Shown: positions 36,141-46,373, counted from the first letter of the stretch. The stretch: DNA of 64,000 nucleotides from DATEDA01 sp963820965 (GCA_963820965.1 CAWGCC010000011.1:62001-126000); one strand, 5' to 3'. Translations and numbers: made by a program. The notes: generated by a model not told the origin, from the sequence alone.

Positions 36141-36989
36141 CTATTCACTTTTCACCGTGCGCTGCCGCTGCTCACCGAGACTCGTGATGCCGAGCCGCAT
36201 CACTTGCCCAGTCTTCAGATACACCGGGTGCGGCTTGATCCCCAAGCCCACCCCGGGAGGAGTGCCGGTGGAGATCACATCGCCCGGCTGCAGGCTCATG
36301 CATTGACTCAAGTACGCGACGAGGGTCGATACGCCGAAGATCATCGTGCGCGTGTTGCCGTTCTGGTAGCGATGGCCGTCCACTTCGAGCCAGAGATCGA
36401 GCGCCTGCGGATTGGGCACTTCGTCGCGCGTGACCAACCAGGGACCGATGGGTCCGAAGGTGTCGAAGCCCTTGCCCTTGTCCCATTGGCCGCCGCGTTC
36501 AATCTGGTACTCGCGTTCGGAGACGTCGTTGACCACGCAGTAGCCCGCGACATGGCTGAGTGCCTCGGCCTCGGTCACGTACTTGCAGTGCTTGCCGATC
36601 ACCGCTCCGAGCTCGACCTCCCAGTCGGTCTTGGTCGAGCCGCGCGGGATCTCGATGTCGTCGTTCGGGCCGCAGACTGCACTGGTCCACTTGCCGAAGA
36701 CGACGGGCTCGGCGGGCACCGGCAGGCCGGATTCGGCGGCGTGATCGGCGTAATTCAATCCGATGCACACGAACTTGCCGACGCGTCCGACGCAGGGACC
36801 GATGCGCGGGTTGCCTTCGACCAGCGGGAGCGAAGTGACATCGAGCGCGCGCAGCTTGGCGAGCCCGGCATCGGCGAGCACGTCGCCGGCGATGTCGTCG
36901 ACGATGCCGGTCAGATCACGGATGCGACCTTCGTTGTCGAGCAAGCCGGGCTTTTCCTGGCCCTTCGGGCCATGGCGCAGGAGCTTCAT
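36141..36989 (-). CDS. Fumarylacetoacetate hydrolase family protein (diketo-sugar-acid hydrolase-like)
   Basis: Metal-dependent C-C hydrolase of 282 residues. The FAH core is clear: FVCIGLNYADHAAESG, metal-binding acid residues in DWEVELGAVIGK and the VVNDVSEREYQ block, and CMSLQPGDVISTGTPPGVG. In L-fucose type pathways a family member cleaves 2,4-diketo-3-deoxy-L-fuconate to pyruvate and lactate, and its partner is an SDR dehydrogenase as found next door, so that role is likely. Last gene of a five-gene leftward operon in AT-richer DNA. Confidence 0.88.
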   Translation of the reverse strand: MKLLRHGPKGQEKPGLLDNEGRIRDLTGIVDDIAGDVLADAGLAKLRALDVTSLPLVEGNPRIGPCVGRVGKFVCIGLNYADHAAESGLPVPAEPVVFGKWTSAVCGPNDDIEIPRGSTKTDWEVELGAVIGKHCKYVTEAEALSHVAGYCVVNDVSEREYQIERGGQWDKGKGFDTFGPIGPWLVTRDEVPNPQALDLWLEVDGHRYQNGNTRTMIFGVSTLVAYLSQCMSLQPGDVISTGTPPGVGLGIKPHPVYLKTGQVMRLGITSLGEQRQRTVKSE

Positions 36990-37038
36990 GGTTGGGTCCT
37001 CGTCGCGGTTGAGTGAGTGCGGTCGATGGCGAGCAGCT

Positions 37039-37791
37039 TCAGTTCGACCAGCCGCCGTCGATGATGTGAATCTGACCGGTAGTGAATGCGGATTCGTCGG
37101 AGCCCAGATACAGCACGAGCGCGGCGATCTCCTCGGCTTTGGCGACCCGCCCCATGGGTTGGCGCGCGACGAAAGCCTGCTGGACCTGCTCGACGGGTAC
37201 GCCCTGGGCTTTGGCCTGTTCGGCGATGCGCGCGGCGAGCGAGGGCGATCCGACCGTGCCCGGGCAGATCGCATTGCACCGGATGCCCTTGGTCACGAAG
37301 TCGGCGGCCACCGACTTGGTCATGCCGATCACTGCCGCCTTGCTCGCCCCGTAGACGAAGCGACTGGGCACGCCCTTCACGCTCGAGGCTGCCGAGGACA
37401 TGTTGATGATCGAACCGCTGCCTTTTTCGATCATCGCCGGCAGCCAGGCCTTCATCATCCGGAACATCGCGCGCGCGTTGAGCGCGAAGGAAAACTCCCA
37501 GTCCTGCTCCTCGCATTCCAGAATCGTGCCGGCGTGGACGAAGCCGGCGCAGTTGAACAGCACGTCGACCGCGCCGAACTCGGCGGCGAGCGCCCGAATG
37601 GCGCCGCCGTCGAGCACGTCGAGGCGGCGAGGTTCGATGCCTGCGCCGCCCAGCGTTGCGAGCGCTTCGGCATTCAGATCGGTCGCGATCACGCGCGCGC
37701 CTTCGCGAGCGAACATTTCGGCGCTCGCGCGCCCGATACCTTGCGCGGCGGCGGTGATGAGGGCGGTCTTGCCCTCGAGTCTGCCGGACAT
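37039..37791 (-). CDS. SDR dehydrogenase (2-keto-3-deoxy-L-fuconate dehydrogenase-like)
   Basis: NAD-dependent SDR of 250 residues: TAAAQGIGRAS cofactor loop, NCAGFV, YGASKAAVIGMTKSVAADF with the catalytic Tyr/Lys, and the C-terminal TGQIHIIDGGW. The GRLEGKTALITAAAQGIGRAS opening is shared with 2-keto-3-deoxy-L-fuconate dehydrogenases and BDH2-type enzymes. Pairing with the FAH hydrolase supports oxidation of a 2-keto-3-deoxy sugar acid. Start ATG 37791 (AGGAGTAACGCAC before it) is preferred over an earlier in-frame codon at 37830. Confidence 0.87.
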   Translation of the reverse strand: MSGRLEGKTALITAAAQGIGRASAEMFAREGARVIATDLNAEALATLGGAGIEPRRLDVLDGGAIRALAAEFGAVDVLFNCAGFVHAGTILECEEQDWEFSFALNARAMFRMMKAWLPAMIEKGSGSIINMSSAASSVKGVPSRFVYGASKAAVIGMTKSVAADFVTKGIRCNAICPGTVGSPSLAARIAEQAKAQGVPVEQVQQAFVARQPMGRVAKAEEIAALVLYLGSDESAFTTGQIHIIDGGWSN

Positions 37792-37971
37792 GTGCGTTAC
37801 TCCTGTGTTGAGGCTTGGGTGATTTAACAAATGTGAGACGCTTGCAGGCTCATCAAGTTACGACAGAGAGTTGCCAAGGTACAAACTCGTTCTGCCCGTA
37901 CCCGTGCAATTCGCTCTTTGATCTGTTTCCGGAAGCGCACGCGAGCATCATCGCAAAGATCCGTTCGGGAC

Positions 37972-39084
37972 CTAACCGAGCAAACAGGACTCGAGAAGCG
38001 GGGTCTTCAGACCCGGCGTGACTTCACGCGCCCGCGCGACCATGGGCGCGATCCGTCGCTCGAGCTTTTGCTCGTGATTGCTCGCGATATCACCGAGCTT
38101 GTGCTTCAAGAACGGGTTGCGAAATCGATCCTCGACTTGGCGGGCGTATTCGCGCGCCTCGTTCTCAAGGCCGATAGCAGCGAAGATCGGAAGGACTTCT
38201 TCTGCTTGGACCCGGCGCCAGAGGCCGTAGAGATCACCGTCATTCATGGCGTCCAAGACGGTCGCAATATCCGGGCGGCCCGCCTTCATCCATTGAGAGA
38301 CCAGGAACGTGTGCCCGAGGTTGAGTATGCCCAGCTTCAGCAGCTCGAACTTGTCCAGATCCTCGACGACTTGAATGCAGGGATGCTCGCAGGGAAGCTC
38401 CAGCCCGGGTTGGTGCTGAATGGCCCACAATGCGTAAGGCTCTGCGACGGCGCCGATGGGTTCAAGCGGCTCGGAAACAATGCGATCGACGAGCGAGTTG
38501 GCCCAGACACAGGACTCGCGCACCCACTGGACAAATGGCGCGGGCAACTTCCAGTCGGCGGCCAAGCCGGCGACGAGATCGCGCAAAGCGCTGCCGTTGT
38601 TTGGCAGCAATTCACACGGCAGGAACGTGATCGCCCGGCGGTTGACGCTGTAGCGCTCCCAGAGGAGCGAAACGAGCTTCGCTGGAAAGGAGCGCGGTGG
38701 CGCGCCCTCCAGGCGATCCATCGCATCCGTCAAATACCCTTTGTCACCGGTGTTCGATATGACAAAGCGGGCGCGGGCGACGAAAAACGTAACGATTTCA
38801 GGCCAATCGCGGTCGGCCTGGAGCGCGCGCTCGATGCTCGCGATTTCCTCACGGCGATCGACCACCGTACCGTTCTCGAGGCCGCGCACCAACACGGGAT
38901 ACGACTTCAGGCGGTTGAATGCCTCCACTCGCGCAGCGCTGTCGGGCGAGGAGGTGGTCTGCACCACTGTAACGGTTCCCACCGCCTTGCCCTGCCGAAG
39001 CGCCTGACCGATGAAGAAGTCAGCGTGTGCCTGCAAGAACCGGCTGGTTCCGAACTGCAGGATGTTTGAACGCGACTCGGACAC
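37972..39084 (-). CDS. Mannitol dehydrogenase family oxidoreductase (tagaturonate/fructuronate reductase-like)
   Basis: Polyol-dehydrogenase family protein of 370 residues, NAD(P)-dependent. ILQFGTSRFLQAHADFFI is the Rossmann entry seen in UxaB-type tagaturonate reductases, and CELLPNNGSALRDLV plus RIVSEPLEP are the substrate-domain landmarks. It probably reduces a keto-hexuronate to an aldonate. The upstream gene encodes an alcohol dehydrogenase that could make that keto-acid from L-galactonate or L-gulonate. Start GTG 39084 with GGAGAG seven bases ahead; the ATG at 39088 is out of frame. Confidence 0.82.
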   Translation of the reverse strand: MSESRSNILQFGTSRFLQAHADFFIGQALRQGKAVGTVTVVQTTSSPDSAARVEAFNRLKSYPVLVRGLENGTVVDRREEIASIERALQADRDWPEIVTFFVARARFVISNTGDKGYLTDAMDRLEGAPPRSFPAKLVSLLWERYSVNRRAITFLPCELLPNNGSALRDLVAGLAADWKLPAPFVQWVRESCVWANSLVDRIVSEPLEPIGAVAEPYALWAIQHQPGLELPCEHPCIQVVEDLDKFELLKLGILNLGHTFLVSQWMKAGRPDIATVLDAMNDGDLYGLWRRVQAEEVLPIFAAIGLENEAREYARQVEDRFRNPFLKHKLGDIASNHEQKLERRIAPMVARAREVTPGLKTPLLESCLLG

Positions 39085-39097
39085 GCATCTCTCCGAC

Positions 39098-40108
39098 TCA
39101 GACTTCGACCAGCGCTTTGATGACGCCGGTTTCAGGTTTCATCCAACTCACGATGCTGTTCGCTGCATCGTTCAAAGGCGCTTTGTGTGTATTGAGCAAG
39201 TCGGTGGGAATGTTGCCGTTGCGGACATTCTCTAGCACGTGCTGAAAGTCCTCCGCCGTGGCGTTGCGGCTGCCAAGCAACGACATTTCGCGTTTATGAA
39301 ATTCAGGGTCGGAGAAGTTGATCTGATCCTTCACGACGCTGATCAGCACGTAGGTGCCGCCATGAGCCACGTAATCGAAGCCCTTCATCATTGCGCCCGC
39401 ATGCCCAGTCGCATCAAACACCGTGTCGTAGAAATCCCCGTTGGTCAGCTCCCGCATTTGCCCGATCATTCCCTCTCCGGGCATCACCGTTGATTGGATG
39501 CCCAGCTTCTCTCTGCAGAACCGAAGCCGCTCGGCGCGCGTGTCAAGCGCCGTGACGTTGACTCCTTCCAGCTTGGCGAACAACATGGCGCCGATACCTA
39601 CCGGGCCCGTGCCGACGACCAAAGCTTTGGTACCCCGCTGGAGGCGGGCACGCCGCACGGCATGCGCACCGATTGCCAGGAACTCCAGCATCGCGGCTTG
39701 ATCGATTGAGACTCCATCGGCTGCAAGGACGTTCCGCTCGGGCACGGCGAGGAACTCGCACATTCCCCCGTCCCGATGAACGCCGAGCACTTGGATGGCC
39801 ATGCAGCAGTTCGGTTTGCCGCCGCGACAGGCGACACACTGGCCGCACGCAACATAAGGATTGATCGCGACCTGTTGGCCCACCTTGAACTTTGAGCCCG
39901 ATGATGCTTCAGCGATCTCACCGGAGAGCTCGTGACCCATCACCCGCGGGTATTCGAGGTAGGGGTGCTTGCCCTCACAGATATGAAAATCTGTGCCGCA
40001 AACGCCGACGCGACGGATGCGAACCAGGACCTCGCCAGGATCTATCTTGGGCGTCGGCCGCTCGCCCAGAGTGAGCCGACCCGGCTCTTCGCAGATAAGC
40101 ACCTTCAT
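39098..40108 (-). CDS. Zinc-dependent MDR alcohol dehydrogenase (aldonate 5-dehydrogenase-like)
   Basis: Medium-chain dehydrogenase of 336 residues. Catalytic zinc ligands are in GVCGTDFHICEG and GHELSG; the structural zinc lobe has four Cys (CGQCVACRGGKPNCC); NAD loop is VVGTGPVGIGAMLFAK. It resembles L-galactonate and L-gulonate 5-dehydrogenases and threonine dehydrogenase. With the next gene (13-bp gap) it would convert an L-aldonate to a keto-acid and on to a D-aldonate. Substrate is inferred from context. Confidence 0.87.
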   Translation of the reverse strand: MKVLICEEPGRLTLGERPTPKIDPGEVLVRIRRVGVCGTDFHICEGKHPYLEYPRVMGHELSGEIAEASSGSKFKVGQQVAINPYVACGQCVACRGGKPNCCMAIQVLGVHRDGGMCEFLAVPERNVLAADGVSIDQAAMLEFLAIGAHAVRRARLQRGTKALVVGTGPVGIGAMLFAKLEGVNVTALDTRAERLRFCREKLGIQSTVMPGEGMIGQMRELTNGDFYDTVFDATGHAGAMMKGFDYVAHGGTYVLISVVKDQINFSDPEFHKREMSLLGSRNATAEDFQHVLENVRNGNIPTDLLNTHKAPLNDAANSIVSWMKPETGVIKALVEV

Positions 40109-40168
40109 GGACTTTCCCCTTTCAGGAGGTCGTGGAGAGTAAGGATACGCTCGCAGACAGTTCGCGCG

Positions 40169-40690
40169 CTATTTGCTCGCACGCGCTTTCGCGAGTTCGC
40201 CGTGCAACTCCTTGATGAACTGTTCGCCCGCCTGTTTCTCGTACTTCTCAGTCACCGGCTTCAGTTTGTCCCGCATGCGCCCCCTCTCTTGCGCGGTAAT
40301 TTCCGTAATGACGACGCCTTTGCTCTTGAGGCTTTCGAGCGACTTCGCGTCCATTTCCCTCGAAACCACGCGCTCGTACGCGATCGCCTCATTGGCTGCC
40401 GCCTGGAGGATCTTGCGCTCGTCGGCGGAAAGCTGATCCCAGATCTTCTTGCTGAAAATCAGGGCCGCGGGGTTGTAGACGTGTCGAAGGGTCGAGGCGT
40501 ATTTCTGGACTTCGAAGAATTTTGCAAATTCAATCGTTGCAAAAGGATTCTCCTGCCCGTCCACCGTCTTGGTCTCCAAGGCGGTGTATCAACTCGGGGA
40601 ACGGCATCGGCACGGCGTTCGCGCCGAGCGCGTTGAACATCTCGAGAAAAATAGGAATCTGAATCACGCGGATCCCGCCGCGCCGGAATC
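40169..40690 (-). pseudogene. TRAP transporter receptor DctP, N-truncated and frameshifted
   Basis: The C-terminal half of a DctP receptor is intact from the codons ETKTVDGQENPFATIEF to the end (RASK). The preceding part, IRVIQIPIFLEMFNALGANAVPMPFPEL, is in another frame because one extra A lies in GAGTTGATACACC (about 40585-40592). Upstream of about 40690 homology ends and the sequence passes into the high-GC TetR promoter region, so the signal peptide and first half are lost. No DctQ or DctM genes are present. This marks the right edge of the AT-richer sugar-acid segment. Confidence 0.85.
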
Positions 40691-40701
40691 CGCCGCCACG
40701 G

Positions 40702-40750
40702 TTGACGGCGCTCCCGCGGCCATGGTAAAAAACAAACAGTCGTTTGTTTT
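40702..40750 (+). promoter_or_regulatory. TetR operator and probable promoter
   Basis: A perfect 9-bp inverted repeat, AAAACAAAC at 40729-40737 and GTTTGTTTT at 40742-40750 with a 4-base centre, ends 2 bases before the tetR ATG. TTGACG at 40702-40707 is a candidate -35 with GTAAAA at 40725-40730 as -10 (17-base spacer). The operator covers the expected transcription start, so the regulator would repress itself and the downstream mutase operon. No Shine-Dalgarno fits between operator and ATG, suggesting a leaderless or very short leader. Confidence 0.75.
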
Positions 40751-40752
40751 AT

Positions 40753-41340
40753 ATGGCCACCCGCCCCGCCCGCGCGCCGCGCGCCGACAACCGCCTGCCG
40801 CTGATCCTCGATGAGGCCGCGCGGCTCTTCCGCGCGCGAGGATTTCACGGCACCTCGGTGCGCGACATCGCCGCGGCGGTGAACATGCTGCCGGGTTCGC
40901 TCTACTACCACTTCGCGACCAAGGAAGCGCTGCTCGCCGCGGTGTACGCCGAGGGCGTGCGGCGGATCTCCGAGGCGGTGGGCACGGCGATCGCCGGGAA
41001 GCGCGGTCCGTGGGAACGGCTCGAGGCGGCGGCGATCGCGCATCTCGAGGCGCTGCTGCAGGAGAGCGACTACGCGCAGGTCGTGATCCGCGTGCGGCCG
41101 TCGGACGCGCCCTCGGTCGAGGGCGAGCTGGTCGAGCTGCGCGACGACTACGAGCGGCTGTTCGTCGAGCTCGTGCAGGCCCTGCCGCTCGCGCGCGGGA
41201 CCGACCGGCGGAGTCTCAGGCTGATGCTGCTCGGCGCGCTCAACTGGTCGCAGACCTGGTACCACCCCGGCGGCGACAGTCCGCGCGCCATCGCGCGGCG
41301 CTTCGTCGGACTCCTGCGCGACCAACTCCAGCCCTCATGA
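40753..41340 (+). CDS. TetR family regulator of the mutase operon
   Basis: Repressor of 195 residues: N-terminal helix-turn-helix (about residues 12-58, with FHGTSVRDIAAAVNMLPGSL and YYHFATKEALLAAVYAEG) and a C-terminal ligand-binding domain with the TetR_C-type GALNWSQTWYHPGG near the end. That motif is typical of acyl-CoA-responsive TetR proteins such as PsrA/AcuR/KstR2 relatives. Its stop overlaps the ATG of the B12-subunit gene (ATGA), so regulator and enzyme are in one operon. The ligand is probably an acyl-CoA of the pathway. Confidence 0.9.
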   Translation: MATRPARAPRADNRLPLILDEAARLFRARGFHGTSVRDIAAAVNMLPGSLYYHFATKEALLAAVYAEGVRRISEAVGTAIAGKRGPWERLEAAAIAHLEALLQESDYAQVVIRVRPSDAPSVEGELVELRDDYERLFVELVQALPLARGTDRRSLRLMLLGALNWSQTWYHPGGDSPRAIARRFVGLLRDQLQPS

Positions 41341-41759
41341 GCACCGACATCCGCCCCAAAGTCCTCGTGACCAAGATCGGCTTCGACGGCCACGACCGCG
41401 GCAGCCGGGTCGTCGCGGCATATCTGCGCGACGCCGGAATGGAAGTCCTCTACACCCCGCCGTGGCAGGAGCTCCCTTCGGTCGTCAAGCTGGCGATGGA
41501 AGAGGACGTGGACGTGATCGGCATCTCGTCGCTTGCGACCGATCATCTGATCGTGCCGAAGCTGATGGCTGCGCTGCGCGCCGCGGGCCTGAGCGAGGTC
41601 GCGGTCGTCGTGGGCGGGATCGTGCCCGACGAGGACGAGCACGCGCTGCTCGCGAGCGGGGTGGCCAGGGTGTTCCACCCCGGCGCGTCGCTGGCAGAGA
41701 TCGCGCAGTTCATCCGCGAAGCGGCGCTGAAAGCGCGCGCCGCGCGGGCAGCCGCGTGA
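41337..41759 (+). CDS. Acyl-CoA mutase small subunit, cobalamin-binding
   Basis: Stand-alone B12-binding domain of 140 residues. The lower-axial ligand motif DxHxxG is present as GFDGHDRG (His near residue 18), followed by the later GGIVPDEDEH glycine loop. This is the small-subunit form found in two-subunit mutases such as isobutyryl- and 2-hydroxyisobutyryl-CoA mutase, rather than the fused methylmalonyl-CoA mutase. ATGA overlap with tetR and a 10-bp gap to the large subunit gene. Confidence 0.93.
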   Translation: MSTDIRPKVLVTKIGFDGHDRGSRVVAAYLRDAGMEVLYTPPWQELPSVVKLAMEEDVDVIGISSLATDHLIVPKLMAALRAAGLSEVAVVVGGIVPDEDEHALLASGVARVFHPGASLAEIAQFIREAALKARAARAAA

Positions 41760-41769
41760 GGAGCTGACC

Positions 41770-43443
<1,674 letters not shown>

Positions 43444-43445
43444 AC

Positions 43446-43862
43446 ATGGGCAGGCAGTTCGAGACCGCCCGCGGCACGGTCTATCCGTGGCAGCTCGATC
43501 ACGTGGGCCACATGAACGTGCAGTTCTACATCGCCCGTTTCGACGAGGCAAGCTGGCAGCTGCTTGCGAACTTCGGCCTCACCGGCTCGTTCCTGCGCGA
43601 CAACCACCGCGGGATGGCGGCGCTCGAGCAGCACACCTACTACAAGCGCGAGCTCATGGGGGGTGCCCTGATCCGGATCGCCTCCGAGCTGGAGGAAGTG
43701 AAGCCGAAAGTGGTGCGCTTCACGCACCGGATGTACGACGTCGATACCGGAGAGGAAGTCGCCTCGACCACGATAACGGCGGCGCATCTCGACACCGATG
43801 CGCGGCGCGCAGTGCCATTCCCCGACGACGTCGCCGCGCGGATGGCAGCGGCGATCGCATGA
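43446..43862 (+). CDS. Hotdog-fold acyl-CoA thioesterase
   Basis: Single hotdog domain of 138 residues in the 4-hydroxybenzoyl-CoA thioesterase/YbgC group: YPWQLDHVGHMNVQFYIARFDEASW has the conserved Asp and the N-terminal half of the family signature. It probably frees an acid from a CoA thioester produced or tolerated by the mutase pathway. The gap from the large-subunit stop is 2 bases, and its stop overlaps the start of the GTPase-nitroreductase gene (ATGA). Confidence 0.87.
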   Translation: MGRQFETARGTVYPWQLDHVGHMNVQFYIARFDEASWQLLANFGLTGSFLRDNHRGMAALEQHTYYKRELMGGALIRIASELEEVKPKVVRFTHRMYDVDTGEEVASTTITAAHLDTDARRAVPFPDDVAARMAAAIA

Positions 43863-45346
43863 ACGCGGCCGCGCACCCGCTCGTCGCGCCGATCGTGTCG
43901 GGCGATCGCCGCTCGATCGCGCGCGCGATCACTGCGCTCGAGAGCGAATCGGCAGCGAGCGCAGGCCTGCGTGACGCGCTCGCGGCACACGTCGGCCGCG
44001 CGCACGTCGCCGGGATCACCGGCACCCCGGGCGTGGGCAAGTCGACGCTCATCGACGCCCTGATCGGGGAGTTCTTGAAGCGCGGAAAGCGCGTGGGCGT
44101 CGTCGCCGTCGACCCGTCGAGCCCGATCAGCGGCGGCGCCGTGCTCGGCGACCGGGTGCGCATGGGCAAGCACGGCGACGACGACCGGGTCTTCATCCGC
44201 TCGGTCGCCTCGCGCGGGCACCTGGGCGGCGTGTCGCGTGCGACCGGCCGGATCGTCGACGTGCTCGACGCCGCCGGCTTCGACCCGATCCTCGTCGAGA
44301 CCGTCGGCACCGGCCAGTCGGAAGTGGAGATCCGCGAGCTCGCGGACACGCGCATCGTGATCTGCGCGCCCGGTCTCGGCGACGATATCCAGGCGATCAA
44401 GGCCGGCGTGCTCGAGATCGCGGACATCCTGGTCGTGAACCGCGGCGACTCGCCGCTCGCGCCTGATACCGAGCGCAGCCTCCGCGAGATGCTGCGGCTG
44501 CGGCGCGGCGGCGGGGAGGTTGCGGTGGTGCGCACGACCGCCACCGCTGGCGAGGGCGTCGCAGCGCTCGCCGATGCGGTCGAGGCGCACGCGGCGTCCG
44601 CCGGCCGGGGCCGACGGCTCCGGGCGCCGGCGCCGGCGACGATCGACGACGTGGCGGCCGTCGACCGCGCGATCACGACGCGGCGCTCGGTGCGCGCCTT
44701 CCTGTCGCGAACGGTCGCTCGCGCAACGGTCGAGCGGATCCTCGCGGTCGCGAGCCGCGCCCCGAGCGGCACGAACACGCAGCCGTGGCGGGCGTACGTC
44801 CTCGCCGGAGAACCGAAGGAGCGGCTCACGCGCGCGATCGCCGCGGCGTACGACGCCGGAGAGTCGACGCGCGAGTTCCACTATTACCCGACCAAGTGGT
44901 TCGAGCCGTATCTCGCGCGGCGCCGCAAGATCGGGTGGGACCTCTACGGCCTGCTCGGCATCGGCCGCGCGGAGAAGGCAAGGATGCACGCCCAGCACCG
45001 GCGCAACTATCTCTTTTTCGACGCACCGGTGGGGCTCGTGTTCACGATCGACCGCGAGCTCGAGACCGGCAGCTGGCTGGACTACGGCATGTTCCTCGAG
45101 AACGTGATGGTCGCCGCACGCGCCCGCGGTCTCGACACGTGCCCGCAAGCCGCGTGGATGGAATTCCCGCGGCAGATCGCCGAGGTCCTGGGGCTGCCGG
45201 AGAACGAGCAGGTCGTGTGCGGGATGGCGCTTGGCTACGCCGATCCGGACGCGATCGAGAACCGGCTCGCCACCGAGCGGGAGCCGGTGACGGGCTTCAC
45301 GAGATTCGAAGGCTTCGACGACGACGGAGATGGAGACCATGGCTAG
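43859..45346 (+). CDS. MeaB-type GTPase fused to a nitroreductase domain
   Basis: Single uninterrupted frame of 495 residues. Residues 1 to about 255 are a MeaB/ArgK G3E GTPase, the chaperone that protects and loads B12 mutases: Walker A GTPGVGKST (55-63), VDPSSPISGGAVLGDRVRM, ETVGTGQSEVEI (147-158) and a nucleotide-specificity motif NRGD instead of NKAD. Residues about 262-480 are a flavin-dependent nitroreductase: RRSVRAF, ASRAPSGTNTQPWRAYV (FMN loop), and DTCPQAAWMEFPRQIAEVLGLPEN. The usual C-terminal dimerisation arm of MeaB (to about residue 320) is replaced by this domain. Start ATG overlaps the thioesterase stop. Confidence 0.88.
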   Translation: MNAAAHPLVAPIVSGDRRSIARAITALESESAASAGLRDALAAHVGRAHVAGITGTPGVGKSTLIDALIGEFLKRGKRVGVVAVDPSSPISGGAVLGDRVRMGKHGDDDRVFIRSVASRGHLGGVSRATGRIVDVLDAAGFDPILVETVGTGQSEVEIRELADTRIVICAPGLGDDIQAIKAGVLEIADILVVNRGDSPLAPDTERSLREMLRLRRGGGEVAVVRTTATAGEGVAALADAVEAHAASAGRGRRLRAPAPATIDDVAAVDRAITTRRSVRAFLSRTVARATVERILAVASRAPSGTNTQPWRAYVLAGEPKERLTRAIAAAYDAGESTREFHYYPTKWFEPYLARRRKIGWDLYGLLGIGRAEKARMHAQHRRNYLFFDAPVGLVFTIDRELETGSWLDYGMFLENVMVAARARGLDTCPQAAWMEFPRQIAEVLGLPENEQVVCGMALGYADPDAIENRLATEREPVTGFTRFEGFDDDGDGDHG

Positions 45347-45347
45347 T

Positions 45348-45434
45348 CGGCACGATACGAGGGGACAAAGCCGCTCCGCGGCGCCCCCTCGTGCTCCCCG
45401 AGGTCAGGACGGCGATGCTTCGCATCGGCTTCGC
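45348..45434 (-). repeat. ~97-bp intergenic repeat, copy D (inverted)
   Basis: Reverse-oriented copy that fills the gap between the GTPase-nitroreductase stop and the class II aldolase start; its complement carries TCGGGGAGCACGAGGGGGCG and GGAGCGGCTTTGTCCCCTCG as in copies A-C. Confidence 0.75.
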
Positions 45435-45464
45435 TCCAGCGTGCGGCCGCTCCGCACACCCTCG

Positions 45465-46277
45465 ATGCGCGATCGCGTGAGCCCCGAGGAATGGGACATG
45501 CGCGTGAACCTCGCGGCCTGCTATCGCCTCGTCGCGCGGTACGGCATGACCGATCTCGTCTACAACCACATCACCGCGCGCATCCCCGGGCCGGAGCATC
45601 ACATCCTCATCAACGCCTACGGCATGCTGTACGAGGAGATCACCGCTTCCAGCCTGATCAAGGTCGACCTGGCGGGCAACGTGATCGCGAAGCCGGACGG
45701 GCTCGACTACTCGGTGAATGCGGCCGGCTACATCATCCACAGCGCCGTCCACGAAGCGCGCGCGGACGTCGAGTGCGTGATCCACACCCACACCCGTGCC
45801 GGCATCGCGGTGAGCGCGATGGCCGAAGGCCTGCTGCCGCTCTCGCAGACGGCGATGCGCTTCCACGGGCAACTCGCGTATCACGACTACGAGGGGCCGG
45901 CGTTCAACCGCGGCGAGAAGGAGCGCCTCGTGCGCGACCTCGGTCGTCGGAACGCGATGATCCTGCACAACCATGGCCTCCTCGCCTGCGGCCCGAGCAT
46001 CCCGCAGGCGTTCAACCTCGTCTACTGGCTCGAGAACGCCTGCCGGATCCAGGTCGACGTTCTCGCCTGCAACCGGCCGCTGCACCGCGTGCCGGACGAC
46101 GTGATCGAGGGCACCGCGGAAGCGCTCTCCGGCGCGGAGATCACGCTCGACAACGAGGGCGACACGAACCCGCACCTCAGGCGCGACGCGCAGCAGTCGG
46201 GCGGCGGCTACGGCATGCTCGAATGGCCGGCGTTGCTGCGGATGCTCGACCGCGTCGACCCGTCGTATCGCGACTAA
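45465..46277 (+). CDS. Class II aldolase/adducin family protein
   Basis: Zinc-dependent aldolase-fold protein of 270 residues. The zinc ligands are in VIHTHTRAGIAVSAM and ILHNHGLLACG, and YNHITARIPGPEHHILINAYGM is the substrate phosphate-loop region. Members are fuculose-phosphate aldolases, epimerases or decarboxylases; in catabolic clusters outside sugar pathways the reaction is often unknown. ATG 45465 (MRDRVSPEEWD) is chosen because the upstream open frame to 45330 is entirely repeat copy D. Follows the mutase genes and may act on the mutase product. Confidence 0.85.
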   Translation: MRDRVSPEEWDMRVNLAACYRLVARYGMTDLVYNHITARIPGPEHHILINAYGMLYEEITASSLIKVDLAGNVIAKPDGLDYSVNAAGYIIHSAVHEARADVECVIHTHTRAGIAVSAMAEGLLPLSQTAMRFHGQLAYHDYEGPAFNRGEKERLVRDLGRRNAMILHNHGLLACGPSIPQAFNLVYWLENACRIQVDVLACNRPLHRVPDDVIEGTAEALSGAEITLDNEGDTNPHLRRDAQQSGGGYGMLEWPALLRMLDRVDPSYRD

Positions 46278-46373
46278 GGATGAAGCCGAGGCCGAAGGCA
46301 TCGCCTTCCTCGCTTCGGGGAGCACGAGGGGGCGCCGCGTCAGCGGCTTTGCCCCCTCGTGTCGTGGAGTACT
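46277..46373 (+). repeat. 97-bp intergenic repeat, copy B (tandem unit 1)
   Basis: First unit of a perfect tandem duplication; begins in the TAA of the aldolase gene with AGGATGAAGCCGAGG and ends GTCGTGGAGTACT. It includes the hairpins GAAGGC/GCCTTC and GAGGGGGC/GCCCCCTC. Confidence 0.9.
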
